Shown here in pieces: positions 1 through 5,778 of a stretch of 6,911 bases of DNA; the first letter of the stretch is position 1, and each line of letters begins with the position of its first letter. Made by a program: the position numbers and the translations under genes. The DNA is taken from assembly GCA_007121755.1 (NCBI GenBank), contig SKJZ01000190.1, positions 1-6,911 on the forward strand, read 5' to 3'. The stretch is from Halorhodospira sp. GTDB lineage: Bacteria > Pseudomonadota > Gammaproteobacteria > Nitrococcales > Halorhodospiraceae. Under the pieces are notes generated by a model that was given only the letters and a program-made list of their open reading frames with translations, made no database searches and was not told where the DNA came from.

Positions 1-231
1 CGCGACCACCCAGAGGACGATGCTTCCGGGCATGGCCAGGGTGAACAGCACCGCTTGCACCACGGCCGCCACCGGCAGAATCCACGGCCGTTCGGCCAGG
101 GCCTCGCCGACCACAGCCAGATCCTCGGCGGTCCACGGACCCCACAACGACAGGGCGAGGCCTCCACCCAACAGCAGCCCCAGTACGGCCCAGCGCCACC
201 GCCGTTTCAAAATGCCGCGCGACTCATCCAT
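1..231 (-). CDS. TVP38/TMEM64-family inner-membrane protein, N-terminal part (runs off the left edge)
   Basis: Only the first 77 residues are in the window. The reading frame starts at ATG 231-229, six bases after the cysG stop (240-238), and stays open to base 1. After a short charged N-terminus (K9, R10, R11, R13) there is a hydrophobic segment at about residues 15-30. A polar stretch follows, then a second hydrophobic run from about residue 50 to the edge that contains the motif TLAMPGS (64-70). A first membrane helix followed by a proline-glycine-serine turn inside the next hydrophobic region is typical of the TVP38/TMEM64 (DedA-like, SNARE-associated Golgi) family. These are multi-pass inner-membrane proteins of poorly known, possibly lipid- or transport-related, function. 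No good Shine-Dalgarno precedes the ATG, so translation may depend on ribosomes finishing cysG. The family call rests on a fragment, and another DedA-like protein is possible. Confidence 0.65.
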   Translation of the reverse strand, partial: MDESRGILKRRWRWAVLGLLLGGGLALSLWGPWTAEDLAVVGEALAERPWILPVAAVVQAVLFTLAMPGSIVLWVVA

Positions 232-237
232 GAGCGC

Positions 238-1698
238 TCAGCCCGATCCGGCCTGCACCCCCTGCGAGAGGCAGCCGTGATCGGGAAACGCCGGATCCGC
301 GTCATCCGCCCCGCGATACCAGGACAACGACGGACACAACTGCACGTTCTTGCTGATAATCGTCAGTGCCGGGCCTTTCAGGGCCGCCGCGGCCACCCGG
401 TCGGTCAAGGTCGCCAGCGTCGCGGTGACCACCCGTTGAGCCGGGGTCGTTCCCTGTTCCACCACCGCGGCGGGGTGGTCGGCGGGCAGCCCGGCCTCCA
501 GCAATTGACGGCAGATCTCCGGAAGATTCGACAATCCCATATAGAAGACCAGCGTCTCATTGCGATGGAACGGCCCCCATACGTTGATATCGAGCTCTCC
601 GTCCTGACGGTGCCCGGTCAGGAAGCGGCAACTCTGGGCGTAGTCGCGATGGGTCAGCGGTATCCCGGCGTAGGCGGCGCACCCTTGGGCGGCGGTGATG
701 CCGGGGACCACTTGGAACGGAATCCCGCGCTCCATAAGCCCCTCCAGCTCTTCGCCCCCACGGCCGAAGATGAACGGATCGCCGCCCTTCAGGCGCAGCA
801 CCCGTTTCCCGGAGGCAGCCAGATCCGCCAGGCGGCGGTTGATCTCGTCCTGCGGCACGGTATGCCGGTTCTTCGCCTTCCCCACCGGCATCCGTTCGGC
901 GTCCTTGCGCGCCAGTTCGACGAGGGCCGGCGCCACCAGCCGGTCGTAGAGCACCACATCGGCCCGCTGCATCAGCCGCAGCGCGCGGAAGGTCAGCAGA
1001 TCGGGATCTCCGGGGCCGGCGCCGACCAGAAAGACCTCGCCCATCGGGCTCCGCTGCGCGGCCTCCTCTTCGAGGATACGCACCATCTGCGCCTCGCCCT
1101 CGGCCTCCCGCCCGGCCAGGACGGTCTCCGCCGCCGGCCCGTCGAAGACGCGCTCCCAAAACCGCAGCCGCTGGTCGAACGCGGGCAACGCCTGCTGCAC
1201 CCGGTCGCGCAAACGTCCGGCGAGGGCGACCAGACGGCCGTAAGCGGCCGGCAGCATCGTCTCCAACCGGCTGCGGATCTGCCGGACCAGCACCGGCGCC
1301 GCGCCGCCGCTGGAGATCGCCACCAGGAGCGGCGAGCGGTCGACGAGCGCGGGCGTGATATAGCTGCAGAAGGCGGGCCGGTCGACCACGTTGACCGGAA
1401 TCCCGCGCTCCGTGCAGGCGGCGTGAACCGCCCGGTCGATCTCGTCGTCCTCGCAGGCGGAGATCACCAGCGCCGCGCCCGCCTCGTCGCCCGGCGTATA
1501 AGAGCCGCCGCGGTGGTGGACCCGCCCCGGATGGGCGTCCTTTAACGCCGCCGCCTCCGGTTCCAGTTCCGGCGCCAGAAAAGTCACCTCCGCTCCCGCC
1601 TTTAACAGGCCTTCGGCCTTGCGCGCGGCGGTCTCTCCGCCGCCAAGCACGAGGCAGGGGCGGTTACGCAGATCGAGGAAGATCGGATAGTAGTCCAT
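238..1698 (-). CDS. cysG: Siroheme synthase CysG (precorrin-2 dehydrogenase / sirohydrochlorin ferrochelatase / uroporphyrinogen-III C-methyltransferase)
   Basis: This 486-residue cytoplasmic enzyme turns uroporphyrinogen III into siroheme by two SAM-dependent methylations, NAD-dependent oxidation and iron insertion. The N-terminal dehydrogenase/ferrochelatase half (about 1-215) has a Rossmann motif, LGGGETAARKA (18-28). It also has NVVD with D106, matching the catalytic Asp104 of Salmonella CysG, and SSGG (129-132), where S130 matches the phosphorylated Ser128. The methyltransferase half starts near 220 with VGAGPGDPDLLT (225-236). It continues with LKGGDPFIFGRGGEE (303-317), PGITAA (332-337), GIPLTHRDYA (345-354) and LVFYMGL (383-389). 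The start is fixed because the nearest upstream in-frame stop (TAA) is only four codons before ATG 1698. The protein is somewhat longer than E. coli CysG (457), mainly through a C-terminal tail of about 25 residues after LSWY. It is transcribed divergently from cysI, whose product needs siroheme. Its own Shine-Dalgarno is weak. Confidence 0.95.
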   Translation of the reverse strand: MDYYPIFLDLRNRPCLVLGGGETAARKAEGLLKAGAEVTFLAPELEPEAAALKDAHPGRVHHRGGSYTPGDEAGAALVISACEDDEIDRAVHAACTERGIPVNVVDRPAFCSYITPALVDRSPLLVAISSGGAAPVLVRQIRSRLETMLPAAYGRLVALAGRLRDRVQQALPAFDQRLRFWERVFDGPAAETVLAGREAEGEAQMVRILEEEAAQRSPMGEVFLVGAGPGDPDLLTFRALRLMQRADVVLYDRLVAPALVELARKDAERMPVGKAKNRHTVPQDEINRRLADLAASGKRVLRLKGGDPFIFGRGGEELEGLMERGIPFQVVPGITAAQGCAAYAGIPLTHRDYAQSCRFLTGHRQDGELDINVWGPFHRNETLVFYMGLSNLPEICRQLLEAGLPADHPAAVVEQGTTPAQRVVTATLATLTDRVAAAALKGPALTIISKNVQLCPSLSWYRGADDADPAFPDHGCLSQGVQAGSG

Positions 1699-1750
1699 CG
1701 CTCGGCTTTATTTGGTGGAGGCCCGCGCTCCGGGGCATTCAGGACGGCTG

Positions 1751-1780
1751 AGTATAATGCTCATTTCGGCGTCCCGGCCA
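1751..1780 (-). promoter_or_regulatory. Putative sigma-70-type promoter for cysG
   Basis: Reading the minus strand, TGGCCG (1780-1775, three of six matches to TTGACA) lies 18 bases before TATACT (1756-1751, five of six matches to TATAAT). Transcription would start near 1744 and give a leader of about 46 bases before the cysG ATG at 1698. The -10 element is good but the -35 is poor, so this is a tentative pattern match. Confidence 0.35.
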
Positions 1781-1821
1781 GGGTACACCAAGCCGCACCC
1801 GTGGCGGCGGTATTGCGTTAT

Positions 1822-1846
1822 AAAAATAGAACTACTTATTCTTTTT
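1822..1846. promoter_or_regulatory. AT-rich imperfect dyad in the cysG/cysI divergent region; candidate CysB (LysR-type) operator
   Basis: Two ten-base arms, AAAAATAGAA (1822-1831) and TATTCTTTTT (1837-1846), flank a five-base centre. Seven of ten positions are complementary. The surrounding stretch (about 1811-1860) is strikingly AT-rich against the GC-rich background. About 20 bases downstream is TGCTAGGCT (1863-1871), an extended -10-like element that would start cysI transcription near 1878. That would put the dyad at roughly -56 to -32. LysR-type activators such as CysB typically bind AT-rich imperfect dyads just upstream of a weak -35, and CysB is the classical activator of cys genes. 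Assignment to CysB is inference from position, composition and gene context. The rest of the 206-bp intergenic region shows no clear hairpin or small ORF. Confidence 0.35.
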
Positions 1847-1862
1847 TGGTCTTTGTCTCCAC

Positions 1863-1871
1863 TGCTAGGCT
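1863..1871 (+). promoter_or_regulatory. Possible extended -10 element for cysI
   Basis: TG-C-TAGGCT matches the TGn extension and three of the six -10 bases (T, A and final T). The hexamer 17 bases upstream (TTTTTG, 1843-1848) is a poor -35, as expected of an activator-dependent promoter. The leader would be about 27 bases. The pattern is short and weak. Confidence 0.25.
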
Positions 1872-1904
1872 CTTCTCCAACACTCTTTCGAATACCCCAG
1901 AGCC

Positions 1905-3563
1905 ATGTACCAGTACGACCGCATCGACCAAACCGTCGTGAACGAACGGGTCGCCGAATTCCGCGACCAGACCCGGCGCTACCTGCTCGGTCAACTCTCC
2001 GAGGACGAATTCCGCCCCCTCAGGCTGATGAACGGCCTCTATTTTGAGCGCCAGGGCCCGATGCTCCGCATCAACATCCCGTACGGCGAACTATCGGCGC
2101 AGCAGATCCGGAAGCTAGCCCATATTACCCGCGCCTACGACCGCGGCTTCGGGCACTTCACGACGCGCCAGAACCTGCAGCTCAACCACCTCCGGGTGGA
2201 GGACGGTCCCGACATCCTCGCCGAACTGGCTGAGGTGCAGATGCACGCCATCCAAAGCTCCGGCAACTGCATCCGCAATATCACCTCCGACCAGTTCGCC
2301 GGCATCACCCCCGACGAAGCGGTCGACCCCCGGCCCTACTGCGAGATCGTCCGCCAGTGGGCGACCCTGCACCCGGAGTTCGCCTATCTGCCCCGGAAGT
2401 TCAAGATCGCCGTCAGCGGCGCGCGATCCGACCGCGCCGCGGTACGCGTCCACGACATCGGGCTGCGGCTGGTGCAGCGGAACGGCGAGACCGGCGCCGA
2501 GGTCTGGGTCGGCGGCGGTCTCGGCAGGCTCCCCATGCTCGGTGAACGCATCCGTGAGTTCCTGCCGGAGAGCGAGCTGCTCGCCTACCTGGAGGCGATC
2601 CTGCGCGTCTACAACCGCTACGGCCGGCGCGATAACCCCCGCCGCGCCCGGATCAAGGTATTGGTCATGGAGCGGGGCAGCGAGGCGTTCGCGAACGATG
2701 TGGAAGAGGAGTACTCCCGTCTGGAGGGCGGCGAGTTGACGGTGACGGCAGAGCGTATCGCGGCGATGAAGAGCCACTTCCAGCCGCCCCCGTACGCCGT
2801 TGCCGACGCCGCCGGCGATGAGAATGTCCTCACCTCGGCGCTGGCTGGGGACGCCGCCTTCGCCCGCTGGGTCGAACGCAATGTAGCCGAGCACAAGGCG
2901 CCCGGCTACCGCGCCGTCCACCTGTCACTGAAGCGGCGCGGCGCCGCGCCGGGAGACATCACCAGCGAGCAATTGCTGACGGTGGCCGACCTCGCCGAAC
3001 GGTACGGCTTCGGTGAGGTGCGCACCACCCACCACCAGAACCTTGTCCTGCCCGATGTGCGCGCCGCCGACCTACCGGCGCTGCACCGCGAACTACAGGA
3101 CGCCGACATGGCGGCGCCGACCGTGGGTCTGCTTACCGATCCCATCTGCTGCCCCGGCTGGGAGTTCTGCTCCCTGGCCAACGCGGGCTCCATTCCGGTC
3201 GCCAAGGCGATCCTCGACCGCTTCGACGATCTCGACTACGTCTACGATCTTGGCGACCTGCGGCTGAACATCTCCGGCTGCATGAACGCCTGCGGCCACC
3301 ACCACGTTGGCCACATTGGCCTCCTCGGCGTCGATAAGAAGGGCGAGGAGTGGTACCAAATCCAGATCGGCGGCTCCTCCGCCGACGACGCATCGCTCGG
3401 CAAAGTGCTAGGCCCCGCCGTTCCCAAGGACGAGGTCGTGGATGTGCTCGAACGCGTGGTGGAGCGGTATCTTGAGCTGCGCCGCCCCGCCGAGCCGTTC
3501 CTGGAGACTGTCCGCCGCGCCGGTCTGCAACCCTTTAAGGAGGCCCTCCATGCTGCTGCTTGA
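1905..3563 (+). CDS. cysI: Assimilatory sulfite reductase hemoprotein (CysI-type nitrite/sulfite reductase)
   Basis: This 552-residue cytoplasmic siroheme/[4Fe-4S] enzyme most likely reduces sulfite to sulfide with six electrons. The family has two repeated ferredoxin-like halves, visible here as HFTTRQN (84-90) and its counterpart EVRTTHHQN (371-379). R88, R124 (in NCIRN, 121-125), K165 and K167 (in LPRKFK, 162-167) sit where the anion- and siroheme-binding residues of E. coli CysI lie. The cluster ligands are C416 and C422 (C-x5-C) and C459 and C463 (C-x3-C). In the family the last cysteine bridges cluster and siroheme. The start is fixed: an in-frame TAG at 1866-1868 precedes ATG 1905 with no other start codon between. 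The Shine-Dalgarno is poor (AGAG two bases before ATG). No cysJ flavoprotein is in the window, so the electron donor is unknown. Nitrite reductase is the main alternative; the cysG/DUF934 context favours sulfite. Confidence 0.9.
   Translation: MYQYDRIDQTVVNERVAEFRDQTRRYLLGQLSEDEFRPLRLMNGLYFERQGPMLRINIPYGELSAQQIRKLAHITRAYDRGFGHFTTRQNLQLNHLRVEDGPDILAELAEVQMHAIQSSGNCIRNITSDQFAGITPDEAVDPRPYCEIVRQWATLHPEFAYLPRKFKIAVSGARSDRAAVRVHDIGLRLVQRNGETGAEVWVGGGLGRLPMLGERIREFLPESELLAYLEAILRVYNRYGRRDNPRRARIKVLVMERGSEAFANDVEEEYSRLEGGELTVTAERIAAMKSHFQPPPYAVADAAGDENVLTSALAGDAAFARWVERNVAEHKAPGYRAVHLSLKRRGAAPGDITSEQLLTVADLAERYGFGEVRTTHHQNLVLPDVRAADLPALHRELQDADMAAPTVGLLTDPICCPGWEFCSLANAGSIPVAKAILDRFDDLDYVYDLGDLRLNISGCMNACGHHHVGHIGLLGVDKKGEEWYQIQIGGSSADDASLGKVLGPAVPKDEVVDVLERVVERYLELRRPAEPFLETVRRAGLQPFKEALHAAA
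3537..3543 (+). promoter_or_regulatory. Strong ribosome binding site for the DUF934 gene, inside the 3' end of cysI
   Basis: AAGGAGG is followed by a six-base spacer and ATG at 3550-3552. This is the best Shine-Dalgarno in the window and it decides the DUF934 start over an upstream in-frame ATG at 3442. It lies within cysI codons, so the two reading frames are translationally linked. Confidence 0.85.
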
Positions 3564-4005
3564 CTCCGGCGAGACCGCCCGCGACCCGTTCCACCGCCCG
3601 GCCGACCCCGACGGTCCGCTGCCGCGCAAGACGGCACTGCTCATCCCCCTCCACCGCCTGGAGGAGGCCGCGCAGCTGGATGGATTACACCTGCTGGGGG
3701 TCGAAATCGTTGCCGGCGAAGAGCCGGAAACGTTGCAAGGGTGGCTGCCCCGGCTCGACCTGGTGGCGGTGCGCCTCCACGCCGCGGGTGACGGACGGGC
3801 GTTCACCGCCGCCCGACTGCTTCGCCAACGGATGGGCTTCACCGGGCAGTTGCGGGCCACCGGGTGTTTTCATGTCGACCAACTCTCCTACTTGCGGCGC
3901 TGTGGCTTCGACGCCTTCGAGTTGAGCGACGAACACTCCGCGGCCACCGCCGCCGCGTCGCTCCGCTGCTACACTGCGACTTACCAACCCTGGCTTCCTG
4001 CATAA
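3550..4005 (+). CDS. DUF934 family protein, sulfite-reduction associated
   Basis: This 151-residue soluble protein belongs to DUF934, a family often annotated as an oxidoreductase probably involved in sulfite reduction. Its biochemical role is not established. Recognisable family features are a conserved loop and helix, GDGRAFTAARLLRQR (80-94), and the string GQLRATG (99-105). The block DQLSYLRRCGFDAFEL (110-125) is the hallmark of the family. Three cysteines (C106, C118, C140) are present but do not form a familiar metal or [Fe-S] motif, and no flavin or NAD fold is evident. ATG 3550 lies 14 bases upstream of the end of the cysI stop, in a different frame, with AAGGAGG at 3537-3543, so synthesis is likely coupled to that of CysI. 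In many proteobacteria this gene sits between cysI and cysH. Here no cysH follows, only a 150-bp gap and a signalling gene. A partner, assembly or electron-delivery role for CysI is a guess from context. Confidence 0.85.
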   Translation: MLLLDSGETARDPFHRPADPDGPLPRKTALLIPLHRLEEAAQLDGLHLLGVEIVAGEEPETLQGWLPRLDLVAVRLHAAGDGRAFTAARLLRQRMGFTGQLRATGCFHVDQLSYLRRCGFDAFELSDEHSAATAAASLRCYTATYQPWLPA

Positions 4006-4075
4006 TCATCGGGGGATCTCGCGGTGTGGGGGAAGTGCCGGCAGCGAGTGTGAACGAGACCGCCAGTCATCTAGA

Positions 4076-4102
4076 CCTGTTACAGGAAAACCCTGGTAGC
4101 AT
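4076..4102 (+). promoter_or_regulatory. Putative promoter/operator for the GGDEF/EAL-pirin unit
   Basis: The 150-bp gap after the DUF934 gene contains a perfect five-base inverted repeat with a single centre base, CCTGTTACAGG (4076-4086). Eleven bases after the repeat is TAGCAT (4097-4102), four of six matches to a -10 hexamer, preceded by the extended -10 dinucleotide TG (4094-4095). No recognisable -35 is present. If the -10 is real, transcription starts near 4109 and the palindrome covers the -35 and spacer region, a plausible position for a regulator. Both elements are short enough to occur by chance. Confidence 0.25.
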
Positions 4103-4155
4103 GTGCGACGGACTACCGCATTGCCCCTTCTGAAGCCACTCCCTAGGGTCGGAGT

Positions 4156-5778
4156 ATGGGCTCCAATAAAAACGCAGAAGCCGAGGCGCTAGCAGAGGCG
4201 CCGTCCGTATTCACTGCCTTGGATCGGCTCGCCGCGCTGGTATCCCGGCGCACCGGGGTGTCGGCCTGTTTCGTCTCCACCGTGCAAGCCGGAGGCAATC
4301 CCAATCCCGCGGCCGCGCGGCGGAACCCTCCGCCCCGCGAGAGCGGCGCGTATACCGCGCTGCCGCTGTTCTCCGCCTTGGGCGACCGCCTCGGCTACCT
4401 CTGCCTGATAGGCGCCCGGCAAGACACCGATGCCGAAGAGCGGATCGCCCTCGAACGGGACTTGGCGGACTTCTCCGCGATCGCGGCAACCCTGCTGGAA
4501 CAGCACCACGCCAACGCCAACCGGCGGCTCGACCCGCTTACCGGATTGCCCGGGCGGATCGACTTCCAGGAGCGGTGCCAACCGATCCTGGAATCGTTGA
4601 CCGAGCCCCGGGCCACCGCGTCGATCATCTTCCTGGATGTCAAACGCTTCTGCAGCATCAACGACGCTTACGGCGTCGCCGCCGGTGATCTGGTGCTGCG
4701 GGAGTTCGGCCGCCGTTTGGCCCAACTTTTCAACGGCCGGGGCATCATCGGGAGGGTCGGCGACGACGAGTTCGCCGTTCTACTGCCGGGCACGGGCACT
4801 GAGGATGCCGCCCACGCGTTGGAGGAGGTGCGCCACCAGGCAGCGGAACCGTCCATTCTCTATGGCGAACAGCGCATCCACAGCGGATTTACGTGCGGCG
4901 TTTCCATCTACCCCCAAGACGGCGGGCGCATGGAGGATCTGATTCGGCGCGCGGAGCTGGCCGTCGCCGACGCCGAACGGCTAGGACAGTTCAGCGCCTT
5001 CTATGAACGGGGCACAGTGACCGGCAAGCGCCGTGAGTTCGATCTCGAGGTGGCCTTACGCGAGACCCTGCGCAGCGGTGGACTGCAACTGCACTACCAA
5101 TTGGTCTTGTGCCTGGCGACCGGCCGGATATGCGAGATGGAGGCATTGGCGCGGTGGCACCACCCGAAGTTCGGCGATGTCCCGCCCGATCTGTTCATCC
5201 AAGTAGCGGAGCAGGTGGGATTGATCGCCGCCCTCGACCGCCAGATTCTGCGCCAGGCGCTGAAGGAGACGGCCGGTGGCGGCCTGCCGGTCGCGGTGAA
5301 CCTCTCGGCGGACAGCTTTCACGATCCGAAGCTCCCCGAGGTCGTCCGCGAGGCGCTGGAGGAGAGTGGGCGCAAACCCGAGGCGCTAATATTGGAGATT
5401 ACCGAACGGCTGCTCACCGATCCCAAACGGGCCGGTAAGATCCTCGGCGACCTGCGTAATCTGGGGGTGCGGGTAGCGGTGGACGATTTCGGCACCGGCT
5501 ACTCGGCGCTTGGCATCCTACCGGAGTTGCCCGTCCACCGGTTGAAGGTGGACAAACAGTTCTTGATCGGACGGCAGGAGGATCCCACTTACGACGCCAT
5601 TATCCGCTCCAGTATCGCGCTGGCCCACGGTATCGGTGTGGAGATCCTGGTCGAGGGGGTCGAGCGAACGGAGGATCTTGAGTGGTTGGGAGAGCAGGAG
5701 TGCGACCTGGCCCAAGGGTTCCTGATTCACCGGCCGGTCCCGCTTAGCGAGATCTCCGTGGATGAGCGCCAATGTTGA
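4156..5778 (+). CDS. Cyclic-di-GMP signalling protein: GAF-like, degenerate GGDEF (GDDEF), intact EAL; likely phosphodiesterase
   Basis: This 540-residue protein has no signal peptide or membrane segment and is probably cytoplasmic. Residues about 17-116 resemble a shortened GAF sensor (ALPLFSALGDRLGYLCL, 68-84, then an acidic helix). The GGDEF domain begins at DPLTGLP (126-132). D161, F165, N169 and D178 match metal and guanine contacts of active cyclases, but the signature is GDDEF (202-206) and the product-inhibition RxxD is absent (N193 and G196 instead). The EAL domain has EAL (329-331), N382, E414 and E417, D443-D444 in DDFGTGYSAL, K464, E500 and Q520. Spacings from N382 onward match the catalytic set of RocR almost exactly. 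It therefore probably hydrolyses cyclic-di-GMP and does not make it. ATG 4156 is the first possible start after an in-frame TAG at 4144-4146. AGGG (4145-4148) and GGAG (4151-4154) precede it. The gene overlaps the pirin gene by 7 bases. Confidence 0.93.
   Translation: MGSNKNAEAEALAEAPSVFTALDRLAALVSRRTGVSACFVSTVQAGGNPNPAAARRNPPPRESGAYTALPLFSALGDRLGYLCLIGARQDTDAEERIALERDLADFSAIAATLLEQHHANANRRLDPLTGLPGRIDFQERCQPILESLTEPRATASIIFLDVKRFCSINDAYGVAAGDLVLREFGRRLAQLFNGRGIIGRVGDDEFAVLLPGTGTEDAAHALEEVRHQAAEPSILYGEQRIHSGFTCGVSIYPQDGGRMEDLIRRAELAVADAERLGQFSAFYERGTVTGKRREFDLEVALRETLRSGGLQLHYQLVLCLATGRICEMEALARWHHPKFGDVPPDLFIQVAEQVGLIAALDRQILRQALKETAGGGLPVAVNLSADSFHDPKLPEVVREALEESGRKPEALILEITERLLTDPKRAGKILGDLRNLGVRVAVDDFGTGYSALGILPELPVHRLKVDKQFLIGRQEDPTYDAIIRSSIALAHGIGVEILVEGVERTEDLEWLGEQECDLAQGFLIHRPVPLSEISVDERQC

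Noticed and set aside
55..1545. 496-codon plus-strand open frame opposite cysG
   Set aside because: It is exactly antisense to well-matched CysG sequence. Its translation is rich in Arg, Gly, His and Gln with no family motif, which is what GC-rich codon bias produces on the opposite strand.
1753..1758. Perfect TATAAT on the plus strand
   Set aside because: No acceptable -35 lies 16-18 bases upstream, and it is about 150 bases before cysI. The same bases fit better as the minus-strand TATACT for cysG.
2115..2921. 268-codon minus-strand open frame opposite cysI
   Set aside because: Antisense to conserved CysI sequence, with low-complexity composition and no recognisable motif. It is a shadow of GC-rich coding.
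3442..3549. 36-residue N-terminal extension of the DUF934 protein
   Set aside because: It would overlap conserved cysI codons for about 120 bases, looks unlike the family, and lacks a ribosome site. The AAGGAGG at 3537-3543 points to ATG 3550.
4018..4048. Inverted repeat CTCGC...GCGAG after the DUF934 gene, as a terminator
   Set aside because: Only a five-base stem with a 21-base loop and no T tract follows it.
4095..4117. GGTAG...CTACC hairpin in the leader of the GGDEF/EAL gene
   Set aside because: A five-base stem with a 13-base loop is too weak to separate from chance, and it resembles no known riboswitch, including cyclic-di-GMP aptamers.
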